DNA of 36,592 nucleotides from Streptomyces lonarensis (GTDB lineage Bacteria > Actinomycetota > Actinomycetes > Streptomycetales > Streptomycetaceae), in NCBI RefSeq assembly GCF_012033735.1, contig NZ_JAAVJD010000028.1, forward strand, positions 1-36,592, written 5' to 3'. Each line of letters opens with the position of its first letter. Positions within the stretch are counted from its first letter, which is position 1. This document shows positions 1-7,867 of the stretch, piece by piece. The notes under the pieces were generated by a model. That model had not been told where the DNA came from. It did not search any database and was given only the letters and a program-made list of their open reading frames with translations. Position numbers and translations under genes: made by a program.

Positions 1-615
1 GGGCGCCGCCGCAGCTCCCACCGGCGGCGGCGCGGCGGCGGGGTCCGGGCCGCGGTCGGCGCCGCGGTGGGCGTTGTCCTGCTGGCCGTCGCCGTCGTCG
101 AGCTGGGCGACGTCGTCTCCCCGTCCGACTCCACCAGGGACGAGGCCGGGCCGGTCGAGACCCACGGCCCCGGGCCGGGGCCCGGGCCGGCGCCAGGGAT
201 CGAGGACGACCGGACGAGCGAGGCCGCCGAACCCTCGGAGGACGTCGCGGAGCCCGAGCCGGCCCCCTCCTCGGAGCCCCCCGGGACGGAGGAGGAGACC
301 GACACCGACAGCGAGGCGGAGCCCGAACCGGAGCCGGAGTCGGAACCGACCGGTGCGGCGCCGCCCGCCCCGGAACCACCCGCCGACCCCCGCCCCGAGC
401 CGGAGGAGACGGAGCCGGACCCGCTGCCGACCGCCGGCGCCACCGGCACCGCTCGCCCCACCGGCGGGCCGCAGCCGACCCCGCCCGGTGGGGACGGCAG
501 CAGCCCTCCGAGTTCCGACCCTGCCCCGTCCGACCCTCCGGAGGAGGAGTCCGAGGACGAGGACGAGGGCGAGGAGGAGCCGGGCCGGGACTGCTGGTTC
601 TGGATCTTCTGCTGA
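1..615 (+). CDS. Membrane-anchored Pro/Glu-rich hypothetical protein, 5' end missing
   Basis: The frame is open from the first base of the window, so the start lies outside it. The visible product is 204 residues. It begins with a very basic stretch (RRRSSHRRRRGGG), followed by one hydrophobic helix (about residues 18-35, VGVVLLAVAVVEL). Then comes a long low-complexity tail of Pro, Glu, Asp and Ser, ending in the aromatic, Cys-flanked sequence DCWFWIFC. This looks like a type II single-pass membrane protein with an acidic disordered extracellular part. No enzymatic domain is visible and I do not recognise the family. The two Cys in the last eight residues are unusual and could pair or be modified. 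A GTG at 67 could serve as an internal start but would cut into the helix. Confidence 0.6.
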   Translation, partial: GRRRSSHRRRRGGGVRAAVGAAVGVVLLAVAVVELGDVVSPSDSTRDEAGPVETHGPGPGPGPAPGIEDDRTSEAAEPSEDVAEPEPAPSSEPPGTEEETDTDSEAEPEPEPESEPTGAAPPAPEPPADPRPEPEETEPDPLPTAGATGTARPTGGPQPTPPGGDGSSPPSSDPAPSDPPEEESEDEDEGEEEPGRDCWFWIFC

Positions 616-710
616 CCTCGGCCTTGACGGGTCGCCCCCACAGCGCCCCCGACGGCGCCCGGCCTCGCGACGGCGGCCGGTTGTCGGCCCGTGCGCCTAC
701 CCTGGACGGC

Positions 711-1532
711 ATGTGTGGTCGCTATGTCGCCAGCAGGAGCCAGGAGGACCTGGCGTCGTTGTTCCATGTCGAGCACACCGGGGGAGAGCCCCTGGAGCCC
801 GACTGGAACGTCGCCCCCACCAAGGAGGTGTACGCGGTCCTCGACCGGCCGCTGCGGGGCTCCGGCGAGGACCGGCCGGTGCGCCAGCTGCGCACCCTGC
901 GCTGGGGGCTGGTCCCCTCCTGGTCCACCTCGCCCGACGGCGGTGCGCGCATGATCAACGCCCGGGCCGAGACGCTGCACGAGAAGCCCTCCTACCGCCG
1001 GGCGTTCGCCGCGCGGCGCTGCCTGCTCCCCGCGGACGGCTACTACGAGTGGTCCACCGGGCGGGAGGAGCGGCGCGAGGAGGAGAAGGGGCGGCGCAAG
1101 CGCCCCCGCAAGCAGCCCTACTACGTCACGCCGCCGGACGGGGACGTCCTGGCGATGGCGGGGCTCTACGAGTTCTGGCGCGACCCGAAGCTCCCCGACG
1201 ACCACCCCGGCGCCTGGTGGGTCACCTGCACCGTCGTGACCACCGAGGCCGAGACCGCCCAGTTGCCCGGCACGGAGCCGGACGGCGGCAACCACCCCGA
1301 CAGCCTCGCCGACATCCACCCCCGCATGCCGCTGGCGCTGCCCCGGGACCGCTGGGACGCCTGGCTGGACCCGGCCACCACCGACACCGAGGAGCTGCGA
1401 CGGCTGCTGGAGCCGCCGCCGGAAGGACACGTCCGCGCCTACCCCGTGCCCACCGCCGTCTCCAACGCGCGGAACAACGGCCCGGAGCTGATCTCCGAGC
1501 TGGCGGAGCCCGAGGTCGGCACACTGTTCTGA
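711..1532 (+). CDS. SOS response-associated peptidase (SRAP, YedK/HMCES family)
   Basis: The 273-residue protein starts MCGRY; after removal of Met1, Cys2 is the catalytic nucleophile that forms a thiazolidine crosslink with abasic sites in single-stranded DNA (family knowledge). Family motifs are in order: Cys2, WGLVPSW (65-71), NARAET (83-88, Asn83), YYEW (Glu113) and DIHPRMP (His203). A charged insert of Arg, Glu and Lys at about 117-135 interrupts the middle and may be a solvent loop. The start is fixed by Cys2. A -10-like TACCCT (698-703) ends seven bases before the ATG, so the mRNA is probably leaderless. The stop overlaps the next start by one base (TGATG), implying translational coupling to the hydrolase gene. 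Family assignment is firm; a role in abasic-site protection is inferred from it. Confidence 0.93.
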   Translation: MCGRYVASRSQEDLASLFHVEHTGGEPLEPDWNVAPTKEVYAVLDRPLRGSGEDRPVRQLRTLRWGLVPSWSTSPDGGARMINARAETLHEKPSYRRAFAARRCLLPADGYYEWSTGREERREEEKGRRKRPRKQPYYVTPPDGDVLAMAGLYEFWRDPKLPDDHPGAWWVTCTVVTTEAETAQLPGTEPDGGNHPDSLADIHPRMPLALPRDRWDAWLDPATTDTEELRRLLEPPPEGHVRAYPVPTAVSNARNNGPELISELAEPEVGTLF

Positions 1533-2242
1533 TGACGCCCCGCCGCGAACCCGCCGCCGGCCCGACTGCCCCGCAGCACGAGCCCGGCCCCGCCACCCCG
1601 ACTCGCACCGAGACCGTCCCCACTCCCGCCGGGGACGCCCGCATCGCCTGGTACGCGGCTGCGGTGCCGCACACCGTGCTCGCCCTCGGACACGGTGCCG
1701 GGGGAGGGATCGAGGCCCGCGACCTCGCCGCGCTCGCCGCCGCGCTGCCGCCGCTCGGCTGCACCGTCGCCCTCGTCGAGCAGCCGTGGCGGGTCGCCGG
1801 CCGGCGAGTCGCGCCCGCGCCCCGCACCCTCGACACCGCCTGGCGGCAGCTGTGGCCCGCACTGCGCGCCCCGGCGCTGCCGGTGGTGGCGGGCGGCCGG
1901 AGCGCCGGTGCGCGCGTCGCCTGCCGCACCGCCGCCGAGCTTGGCGCGGTCGCCGTCCTCGCCCTGGCCTTCCCGCTGCACCCGCCGGGGCGGCCGGAGC
2001 GCAGCCGCGCCGAGGAGCTCGCCGCGGTCGGCGAGGCGAGTCTGCCGCTGCTCGTCGTCCAGGGGGAGCGGGACACCTTCGGCCGGCCGGAGGAGTTCCC
2101 GGCCGGGGTGGCGGTGGCGCCGGTACCCGACGCGGACCACGGGTTCGCCGTGCCCCGTCGTGCCGCCACGACCGGCGGTGAGGCGCTGCACCGCCTCACC
2201 GCCGCGGTGGCCGCGTGGGCGCCGGTGGCGGGCCGTTCCTGA
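1532..2242 (+). CDS. Alpha/beta hydrolase, KANL3/Tex30-like
   Basis: The 236-residue protein has an alpha/beta-hydrolase layout: an oxyanion-type GHGAGGG loop (53-59), the nucleophile elbow GGRSAGAR (Ser124), GERDTFG (Asp181) and DADHGF (His203), giving a complete Ser-Asp-His triad. The first 30 residues are Pro/Thr-rich and poorly conserved, so an internal start is possible, but ATG 1532 overlaps the upstream stop in the pattern TGATG and is the coupled start. Length and motif order match the small dienelactone-hydrolase-like KANL3/Tex30 group. The substrate is unknown. No signal peptide is visible, so it should be cytoplasmic. Pairing with the SRAP gene suggests only co-expression. Confidence 0.85.
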   Translation: MTPRREPAAGPTAPQHEPGPATPTRTETVPTPAGDARIAWYAAAVPHTVLALGHGAGGGIEARDLAALAAALPPLGCTVALVEQPWRVAGRRVAPAPRTLDTAWRQLWPALRAPALPVVAGGRSAGARVACRTAAELGAVAVLALAFPLHPPGRPERSRAEELAAVGEASLPLLVVQGERDTFGRPEEFPAGVAVAPVPDADHGFAVPRRAATTGGEALHRLTAAVAAWAPVAGRS

Positions 2243-2305
2243 GAGCGTGCGTGGGACACGCCCGAGCGGTGCGGCGTGACGGTCGTCGCACTCCGCCCCC
2301 GCCCG

Positions 2306-2331
2306 GGAATGCCGACGGCGGGGCCGGTGTT
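2306..2331 (+). promoter_or_regulatory. SigR-dependent promoter (GGAAT-N18-GTT)
   Basis: GGAAT at 2306-2310 is followed by exactly 18 bases and GTT at 2329-2331. This is the consensus of Streptomyces SigR promoters, and it lies about 75 bp before the upstream sigR start at 2406. It would give autoregulated transcription covering the longer SigR' reading frame, as described for sigRp2 in S. coelicolor. A TATCCT at about 2527-2532 may be the -10 of the constitutive promoter for the short form. Confidence 0.8.
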
Positions 2332-2405
2332 CCACCCACCACGAGGGCGGACCGGCGCGCGCGAACCGGTACCGCCGCAGGACTCCACCGGAGAGGACGG
2401 CGCCC

Positions 2406-2579
2406 ATGGGATCGACCGCATGCCCCGCACGGCCGCAGGCCACCGCAGCGGAGGTCGACTGGGCGACGCTCCGCCTCGCCGCGGGACTCGGCGGCGACAC
2501 GCACCCGAAGTCGGGGCGGGGTCGTCTATCCTCCGAGACGGACGGGCCCTTCGGCGGGTTCGTCACCGTCAGCGAGGAG
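2406..2579 (+). other. In-frame N-terminal extension of SigR (SigR' form)
   Basis: The sigR frame stays open upstream to an ATG at 2406 preceded by GGAGAGG about ten bases away. This adds 58 residues (starting [10 protein letters not shown]) before the GTG at 2580. S. coelicolor makes a comparable unstable SigR' with a 55-residue extension from an upstream start after SigR induction. Keeping an open frame, an initiation site and the upstream SigR promoter here supports the same two-form arrangement. Expression of the long form is inferred. Confidence 0.6.
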
Positions 2580-3206
2580 GTGGGTCCGGTCAGCCAGACC
2601 GACGACGGCGACGCGGAGGAGAGCGCCGAGGAGCGCAGCGCCCGCTTCGAGCAGGAGGCGCTCACCTTCCTCGACCAGATGTACTCCGCCGCGCTGCGGA
2701 TGACCCGCAACCCGGCGGACGCCGAGGACCTGGTGCAGGAGACCTACGCGAAGGCGTACGCGTCCTTCCACCAGTTCCGCCGGGGGACCAACCTCAAGGC
2801 GTGGCTCTACCGGATTCTCACCAACACCTTCATCAACTCCTACCGCAAGAAGCAGCGGGAGCCGCAGCGCAGCGCAGCGGAGGAGATCGAGGACTGGCAG
2901 CTCGCCCGGGCGGAGTCCCACATGTCCACGGGGCTGAAGTCGGCGGAGTCCCAGGCGTTGGACCACCTCCCTGACTCGGACGTCAAGCAGGCGCTGCAGG
3001 CGATCCCGGAGGACTTCCGGATCGCGGTGTACCTCGCTGACGTCGAGGGCTTCGCGTACAAGGAGATCGCCGACATCATGGGAACCCCCATCGGCACGGT
3101 GATGTCCCGGCTGCACCGCGGCCGCAGGCAGCTGCGCGACATGCTGGGCGACTACGCCAGGGAGCGCGGGCTCGCCTCGGCCGGTGCGGAGAAAGGCGCG
3201 GAGTGA
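2580..3206 (+). CDS. sigR: ECF sigma factor SigR (thiol-oxidative stress)
   Basis: This 208-residue ECF sigma factor controls disulfide-stress genes (thioredoxins, mycothiol metabolism, proteolysis in streptomycetes). Region 2 spans about 30-95, including [20 protein letters not shown] and the helix [20 protein letters not shown]. Region 4 spans about 137-190, with the helix-turn-helix [21 protein letters not shown]. The sequence matches SigR closely from memory. I chose GTG 2580 ([10 protein letters not shown]) by analogy with S. coelicolor, although the GAGGAG in front of it is too close for ideal spacing. The alternative ATG 2406 makes SigR'. The stop overlaps the rsrA start (TGATG), so sigma and anti-sigma factor are translationally coupled. 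The gene has its own SigR-type promoter. Confidence 0.95.
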   Translation: MGPVSQTDDGDAEESAEERSARFEQEALTFLDQMYSAALRMTRNPADAEDLVQETYAKAYASFHQFRRGTNLKAWLYRILTNTFINSYRKKQREPQRSAAEEIEDWQLARAESHMSTGLKSAESQALDHLPDSDVKQALQAIPEDFRIAVYLADVEGFAYKEIADIMGTPIGTVMSRLHRGRRQLRDMLGDYARERGLASAGAEKGAE

Positions 3207-3490
3207 TGAGCTGCGAGGAGCCGCACGAGACGGACTGCGGCGAGATCCTGGACCATCTCTACGAGTACCTCGACAGTGAGATGCCCGACGGTGACCGCGC
3301 CAAGTTCCGGCTGCACATGGACGAGTGCTCCCCCTGCCTGGAGAAGTACGGGCTGGAGCAGTCGGTGAAGAAGCTCGTGAAGCGGTGCTGCGGGCAGGAC
3401 GACGTCCCGGCCGACCTGCGGGCCAAGGTCCTGGAGCGCATCGAGACGATCCGTTCCGGAGGCACCCCGACCGAGCCGCCGCCCGGCTGA
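3206..3490 (+). CDS. rsrA: Zinc-binding redox anti-sigma factor RsrA
   Basis: The 94-residue zinc anti-sigma protein sequesters SigR in the reduced state and releases it when its thiols form disulfides. The ZAS motif is at the S. coelicolor positions: Cys11, His37, Cys41 and Cys44 (HMDECSPC), with extra Cys at 3 and a CC pair at 61-62 in VKRCCGQDD. The start ATG 3206 shares its A with the sigR TGA; a GTG three bases earlier is less likely. The C-terminus (after about 85) is Pro-rich and variable. Together with the SigR promoter upstream this makes the complete autoregulatory loop. Confidence 0.95.
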   Translation: MSCEEPHETDCGEILDHLYEYLDSEMPDGDRAKFRLHMDECSPCLEKYGLEQSVKKLVKRCCGQDDVPADLRAKVLERIETIRSGGTPTEPPPG

Positions 3491-3903
3491 CGTCGGCGCG
3501 CCCGGTCCCGCCCGGCGGCGGGGCGCTCACCCGCTCGGCACAGCGGGTGGTCCCCGTGCCGTCGGCCCGGGCCCCGAGGGGCGCGTGCTGGCGTACCTAC
3601 GGGGGTGGTGCGCTCCGGCGTACCCCCGATCCCGGGCGCCCCGGCGCTCGCTCGGCCCCACGCCCCGGGCCTGGTGCGACCACCGGCCGGCGCCGACCGC
3701 GCGGGCCCCGCAGGCGTCCGCCCCGGCCCTCCCGACCCGCCGTCGGGGACGCGTGCGCCGGTCCCGGTTGGCCAGGGCTCGCGCGAGGGGGCAGGCTGTC
3801 CCATGCTGAGACCAGACTCCGCCGCGAAGGGTTGGAAGACCCCCGGGGCGGACAGGAGTCTGAACGGACGACAGGCTCACTAGGCGGGAGCGGGCAGGGC
3901 ATC
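3491..3903 (+). other. 413-bp intergenic region after rsrA
   Basis: I see no convincing gene. It holds a small hairpin at 3528-3549 and a second weak dyad (CGGGGGT near 3600 with ACCCCCG near 3622). The last 100 bases are somewhat less GC-rich, as expected for the promoter of the TPR gene; I could not place a clear -35/-10 pair. Confidence 0.5.
3528..3549 (+). terminator. Hairpin after rsrA
   Basis: CACCCGCT (3528-3535) and AGCGGGTG (3542-3549) form a perfect 8-bp stem with a 6-base loop, 38 bases after the rsrA stop. There is no T-run, as is usual for streptomycete terminators. Confidence 0.45.
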
Positions 3904-4890
3904 GTGAGGATCTTCGGCAGGGTCCGGCAACGGCCGTCCACCGACTGGCGGCTGGCGACCAACCGCGCCTTCGCGCTGATGGACGACGGCCGCTACGAGG
4001 ACGCGGGCGCGCTGCTGACGCGCGCCGCCGACCTGGAACCCTGGCTCTCGGAGTCCTGGTTCAACCTGGCGCTGCTCCACAAGTTCCGCCACGACTGGGA
4101 GCAGGCGCGGGCGGCGGGGTTGCGCGCCGTCGCGCTGCTGGAGAAGAGCGCCGGCGCTCCGGACTGGTGGAACCTCGGCATCGCCGCGACCGCCCTCCAG
4201 GACTGGCCGCTCGCCCGCCGGGCGTGGGCCGCCTACGGCGTGGAGGTCCCGGGCGAGGTCTCCGAGGAGCCGCAGTCCACCCGGCTGGGCGGCGCCGCGG
4301 TCCGGCTCTCCCCCGAGGGGGAGTCCGAGGTGGTCTGGGGCCGCCGGCTCGACCCGGCCCGGATAGAGGTGCGCAACATCCCGCTGCCGTCCTCGGGGCG
4401 CCGGTGGGGCGAAGTGGTGCTGCACGACGGCGTGCCCAACGGCGAGCGGACCACCGCCGCCAACGGGTGGACCTCCGTCTTCCCCGTCTTCGACGAGATC
4501 GAGCTGTGGGCGCCCTCCGCCGTCCCCACCTGGGTGGTGCTGCTGGGTGCGGCCAGCCCGCGGGACCGCGACGCGCTGGAGCGGCTCGCGGCGGATGCCG
4601 GCTACGCCGCGGAGGACTGGTCGTCGTCCGTGCGGCTGCTCTGCCGCAGCTGCTCGGAGAGCCGGATGCCGAGCGAGGAGGGCGACGGCCAGGCCCAGCA
4701 CGACCCGCACGACCACAGCCTGCCGGGTCGGCCCGGGCCACTCGGCCACACCGGCGCGGGCACCCTGTGGTCCCCCGAACGCGAGTGCGGCATCGCCGCG
4801 CCGGCGCCGCTGGTGCGCGGGCTCCTCGACAGCTGGGTCGCCGACAGCCCCGACACCCGGGAGTGGCGCGACCTCGAAGAGGTCTGCTGA
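3904..4890 (+). CDS. TPR protein with Cys/His-rich C-terminal half
   Basis: The 328-residue protein has tetratricopeptide-like helices over about 16-115 (ATNRAFALMDDGRYEDAGALL, SWFNLALLHKFRHDWEQAR, DWWNLGIAATALQDWPLARR). A beta-rich middle domain follows (125-215). The C-terminal part has a CxxC (Cys247, Cys250), a His cluster (266, 269, 271), Cys295 and a C-terminal Cys328. No signal peptide is visible. The GTG at 3904 has a loose GGGAGCGGGCAGGG in front; ATG 3979 is the alternative and would trim the first repeat. The CxxC and HxxHxH group could bind a metal. It follows sigR-rsrA, which makes a link to thiol stress conceivable but unproved. The enzymatic role, if any, is unknown. Confidence 0.8.
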   Translation: MRIFGRVRQRPSTDWRLATNRAFALMDDGRYEDAGALLTRAADLEPWLSESWFNLALLHKFRHDWEQARAAGLRAVALLEKSAGAPDWWNLGIAATALQDWPLARRAWAAYGVEVPGEVSEEPQSTRLGGAAVRLSPEGESEVVWGRRLDPARIEVRNIPLPSSGRRWGEVVLHDGVPNGERTTAANGWTSVFPVFDEIELWAPSAVPTWVVLLGAASPRDRDALERLAADAGYAAEDWSSSVRLLCRSCSESRMPSEEGDGQAQHDPHDHSLPGRPGPLGHTGAGTLWSPERECGIAAPAPLVRGLLDSWVADSPDTREWRDLEEVC

Positions 4891-4990
4891 CCCCGGGACG
4901 GTGAGAGCCGCGGCCCGGACGGCGCCCCGCGCGGGTGCGCCCCGGGGTGCGCCCGTCCCCGAGCGCCCGGGGGCGCCGGGCGGGGCCCAG

Positions 4991-4996
4991 TAAGCT
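4991..4996 (+). promoter_or_regulatory. Probable -10 of the def promoter (TAAGCT)
   Basis: TAAGCT is a good streptomycete -10 hexamer and lies in the 235-bp gap before def. It predicts a start near 5003 and a leader of about 120 bases. No clear -35 is visible. Confidence 0.4.
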
Positions 4997-5125
4997 GTAC
5001 GGGTTCGAGGGTCACCGGCTCCGGGCTTCCGGGCGGTCGTGCCCCCGGGTCCGGGCCCCGCGCCACGTCGCGTCGGTCGCCCCCGTCGTCCCGTCACGCC
5101 GTACCAGGAAGGTGGTCCCCGGACC

Positions 5126-5755
5126 ATGCCGCAGCAGGACACCGGCCCGCAGGCCGACTCCGAGTTCGTCGACGACACCCAGGACTGCGCGGAGCGGGAG
5201 AAGGCACACGTCGAGCGCGGCACCGCCCGGCCGATCACCGTCGTGGGCAACCCCGTGCTGCACCACGAGTGCCGTGAGGTGACCGAGTTCGGTCCCGAAC
5301 TGGCGGCTCTGGTCGACGACATGTTCGCCTCGCAGCGCGCCGCCGAGGGGGTCGGCCTCGCCGCCAACCAGATCGGCGTCGACCGGAAGGTGTTCGTCTA
5401 CGACTGCCCGGACGACGACGGGGTGCGCCACGTCGGCGTGGTCTGCAACCCGGTGCTGGAGGAGCTGCCCTCCGAGCTGCGGGTGCTGGACGACAGCAAC
5501 GAGGGCTGCCTGTCGGTGCCGGGCGCCTACATGGAGCTCGCCCGCCCGGACGAGGCGGTGGTCCGCGGACAGGACATCGAGGGCAACCCGATCACGGTCC
5601 GCGGCACCGGCTACTTCGCCCGCTGCCTGCAGCACGAGACGGACCACCTCTACGGCCGGCTCTACATCGACCGGCTCTCCAAGCGGGAGCGCAAGGACGT
5701 GCTGAAGCAGATGGCCGAGGGCACGCCGCGCTACGCGACCGTCCCCAACGACTGA
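5126..5755 (+). CDS. def: Peptide deformylase
   Basis: The 209-residue enzyme removes the formyl group from nascent N-terminal formyl-Met. All three family motifs are present: [10 protein letters not shown] (75-84), EGCLS (126-130, metal ligand Cys128) and QHETDHL (metal ligands His170 and His174, catalytic Glu171). The chain carries a hydrophilic N-terminal extension of about 33 residues ([14 protein letters not shown]...) compared with minimal deformylases, seen in some actinobacterial paralogues. The start is ATG 5126 with AGGAAGGTGG about 11 bases upstream. It stands alone, between a TAAGCT promoter and a long palindrome. Streptomycetes usually carry several deformylases, so this need not be the essential copy. 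Confidence 0.95.
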   Translation: MPQQDTGPQADSEFVDDTQDCAEREKAHVERGTARPITVVGNPVLHHECREVTEFGPELAALVDDMFASQRAAEGVGLAANQIGVDRKVFVYDCPDDDGVRHVGVVCNPVLEELPSELRVLDDSNEGCLSVPGAYMELARPDEAVVRGQDIEGNPITVRGTGYFARCLQHETDHLYGRLYIDRLSKRERKDVLKQMAEGTPRYATVPND

Positions 5756-5788
5756 GGCTGCCGGGCGTCCCGTCGCCGGGCAGGTGAC

Positions 5789-5820
5789 CGCCCGTCAGTG
5801 GACCGGTCCACTGACGGGCG
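5789..5820. repeat. 32-bp perfect palindrome between def and the M15 peptidase gene
   Basis: The arm CGCCCGTCAGTGGACC is followed directly by its exact complement, with no spacer and no mismatch. As RNA it would fold into a 14-bp stem with a four-base loop, so it can terminate def (stop at 5755). Its position, 12 bp before a TTGACG and 73 bp before the next ATG, also fits an operator. Confidence 0.75.
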
Positions 5821-5831
5821 TCGAGTGAAGG

Positions 5832-5859
5832 TTGACGCGCGTCGACTCCTGGGTAACTC
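5832..5859 (+). promoter_or_regulatory. Candidate promoter of the M15 peptidase gene
   Basis: TTGACG (5832-5837) and TAACTC (5854-5859) are 16 bp apart. The -35 lies inside a near-perfect dyad, GTTGACGCGCGTCGAC (5831-5846), which could be a regulator site. Confidence 0.4.
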
Positions 5860-5892
5860 TCGTTCCGATCGCCCCACCCACCCGGAGGAACG

Positions 5893-6708
5893 ATGCTCAG
5901 ACGCATGTCCCGGACCGCGGCCATGTTTGTCATGGTCGCGACAGTCGGTCTCGTTGGAACCGCCGTCACGGGCGGCAGCGCGGCCGCCGTCACGCCGCCT
6001 GCCGAGCGCCCCGCCGAAGCCACGATCACCGACACCCCCACGGCCGACACCGCGGACGTCGGCACCCTCGACGCCTGCTACACCTGGAACCGGACCCTGC
6101 GGCAGGGTATGTCCGGCGCCGACGTGACCCAGCTCCAGATCCGGGTCGCCGGCTACCCCGGCACCGGCCAGGTCCTCGCCATCGACGGGCAGTTCGGCCC
6201 CCACACCGCCCAGGCCGTCACCCGCTTCCAGCAGGCCTACGGCCTCGGCGCCGACGGCATCGCCGGCCCGGCCACCTACAACCAGATCTACGCCCTGCAG
6301 AGCGCGGACTGCTCCCCGGCCAACTTCACCTTCGCCGAGCTGAACCGCTGCAACTCCAACTGGTCCGGTGGTGCGGTCAGCGCGGCCACCGCCCGTGAGA
6401 ACGCCAAGCGGACCATGTGGAAGCTCCAGGCCATGCGACGTGCCATGGGCAACGCCCCGCTGAACATCAGCAGCGGCTTCCGCTCCGTCTCCTGCAACAA
6501 CGCCGTCGGCGGCGCGAGCAACAGCCGCCACCTCTACGGCGACGCCGCCGACCTCGTCGGCAGCCACTCCTTCTGCCGCCTCGCGCAGGCGGCGCGCAAC
6601 CACGGCTTCAACGGCATCCTCGGCCCGGGCTACCCCGGCCACAACGACCACACCCACGTGGACCACCGGGCCAGCCGTTTCTGGTCGGCCCCCAACTGCG
6701 GAATCTGA
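5893..6708 (+). CDS. Secreted M15-family D-Ala-D-Ala carboxypeptidase-like protein with peptidoglycan-binding domain
   Basis: The 271-residue exported protein has a signal peptide (about 1-32, hydrophobic core MFVMVATVGLVGTAV, cleavage near GGSAAA). A short Thr/Asp/Ala linker is followed by a peptidoglycan-binding-1 domain (about 70-136, with DGQFGPHTAQAVTRFQ and DGIAGPATYNQI). The C-terminal M15 peptidase domain has SSGFRS (193-198), SRHLYGDAADL (His213, Asp220) and DHTHVDH (His255), the Zn ligands in the Streptomyces albus G enzyme pattern. Several Cys (62, 140, 153, 201, 228, 269) probably form disulfides outside the cell. It should trim stem peptides of the cell wall. The start ATG 5893 follows GGAGGAACG. 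A strong hairpin lies ten bases after the stop, so it is likely monocistronic. Confidence 0.92.
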   Translation: MLRRMSRTAAMFVMVATVGLVGTAVTGGSAAAVTPPAERPAEATITDTPTADTADVGTLDACYTWNRTLRQGMSGADVTQLQIRVAGYPGTGQVLAIDGQFGPHTAQAVTRFQQAYGLGADGIAGPATYNQIYALQSADCSPANFTFAELNRCNSNWSGGAVSAATARENAKRTMWKLQAMRRAMGNAPLNISSGFRSVSCNNAVGGASNSRHLYGDAADLVGSHSFCRLAQAARNHGFNGILGPGYPGHNDHTHVDHRASRFWSAPNCGI

Positions 6709-6718
6709 CCCACCGGAC

Positions 6719-6752
6719 GCCCCGGTACCGGCCCCGCGGCCGGTACCGGGGC
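6719..6752 (+). terminator. Terminator hairpin after the M15 peptidase gene
   Basis: A perfect 15-bp stem (GCCCCGGTACCGGCC with its complement) has the tetraloop CCGC and starts ten bases after the stop at 6708. There is no T-run. Confidence 0.8.
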
Positions 6753-6808
6753 ACCGCCCGCGACCACCGCGACCCCGCCGCGCCCCGCCCGACCACCGGA
6801 GCCCCGCC

Positions 6809-7810
6809 GTGCGCCCCAGCCGTCCCGTGACCCGAAGCCTCGCCGCCCTCGCCCTCGTCCCGGTGCTCGCCGCCACCGCCTGCTCCGGCCCCGGGCAGTC
6901 GACGACGCAGCCGGACCCCGCCCCCGCCGCCGACGGCGACGCCCCCTCGGAGCCGGAGGGAGCGGAGTCCGCGACCGCGGCCGGGGCGGTGCTGCCGACC
7001 GCCTCGCTGACCGCCGAACTCACCCTGCCCCTGGACGCCTTCCACATCTCCGCCGAGGACCAGCAGCTGCTGGAGGAGGCCCGCGACGCCCTGATCACCG
7101 CCTGCATGGCGCGGTACGGCCAGGAGTACACCCCCGCCGAGAACCGCGCGGCCGACCTCGGAACCCACCTCTACCTCTACGGTGTGGACGATGCCGGCAT
7201 CGCCGCCGAGCACGGCTACATGCACCCCGTCGACCTCGACCCCGCCACCTACGCGCCCGCCTTCCCCCACGACCTCACCGCGGACCAGGAGCTCGCGCTC
7301 CACGGTGACCCCGGGCTCGACCTCGACCACCCGGAGACGCTGGAGGAGGCGCAGCGGATGACCGGGCCCGACCTCGGGGGCGTGCCCGTCCCCGTCACCG
7401 GCTGCCACGGCGAGGCGACCCTCACCGTCAACCGCCCGGACGGCGACTGGGTGGACCCCACGGTGATCATGCAACTCGCCGACGAGGCGGCCCATCTCGC
7501 CGACGAGGACCCCCGGCTGGGGACGCTGCTCGCCGAGTGGTCGGCGTGCATGGCCGAGCAGGACCTGGCGACGGACACCCCGCTGGAGGCCGCCGCCCAA
7601 CTCGGCCTCGGCGGCGACGTGTCGGGACCGGCGGCACGCGAGGCGGCCGTCGCCGACGTGGCGTGCAAGGAGCGGACCGACCTCGTCCCGCGGTGGGCCG
7701 AGATCGACGCCGTCCATCAGGAGGCGGTCATCGCCGAGCACGCCGACATGCTGGCGGACTACCGCGAGCAGCACGAGGAGCGGATGGCGCGCGCCCGCGA
7801 CGTGCGCTGA
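6809..7810 (+). CDS. Putative lipoprotein, unknown function
   Basis: The 333-residue protein has a lipoprotein signal: basic start MRPSRPVTR, hydrophobic core, and lipobox LAATAC with Cys25. A Pro/Asp/Glu linker (26-60) leads into an acidic, helix-rich domain with four further Cys (CMARYG near 97, GCHGE near 199, ACMAEQ near 247, VACKER near 286), which may pair. It is rich in Glu, Asp and Ala and ends in a charged helix (DMLADYREQHEERMARAR). I recognise no catalytic motif. The start GTG 6809 has GGAG nine bases before it. It converges on nrdB across a shared terminator. Confidence 0.8.
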   Translation: MRPSRPVTRSLAALALVPVLAATACSGPGQSTTQPDPAPAADGDAPSEPEGAESATAAGAVLPTASLTAELTLPLDAFHISAEDQQLLEEARDALITACMARYGQEYTPAENRAADLGTHLYLYGVDDAGIAAEHGYMHPVDLDPATYAPAFPHDLTADQELALHGDPGLDLDHPETLEEAQRMTGPDLGGVPVPVTGCHGEATLTVNRPDGDWVDPTVIMQLADEAAHLADEDPRLGTLLAEWSACMAEQDLATDTPLEAAAQLGLGGDVSGPAAREAAVADVACKERTDLVPRWAEIDAVHQEAVIAEHADMLADYREQHEERMARARDVR

Positions 7811-7867
7811 CCGGGCCATCGGGCCCCGCGGAGCAGGCGCCGTGCCAGCGCCGTGCCGGAACGCGGC

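Noticed and set aside
1222..2430. Long minus-strand frame of about 400 codons opposite the SRAP and hydrolase genes
   Set aside because: It is a shadow of high-GC codon bias; the translation is Arg/Pro/Ala-rich with no motif, while the plus-strand frames have complete active sites.
4999..5021. GGGTTCGAGGGTCACC resembling part of a tRNA
   Set aside because: No cloverleaf can be drawn around it; it lies just after a good -10 and is better read as the start of the def leader.
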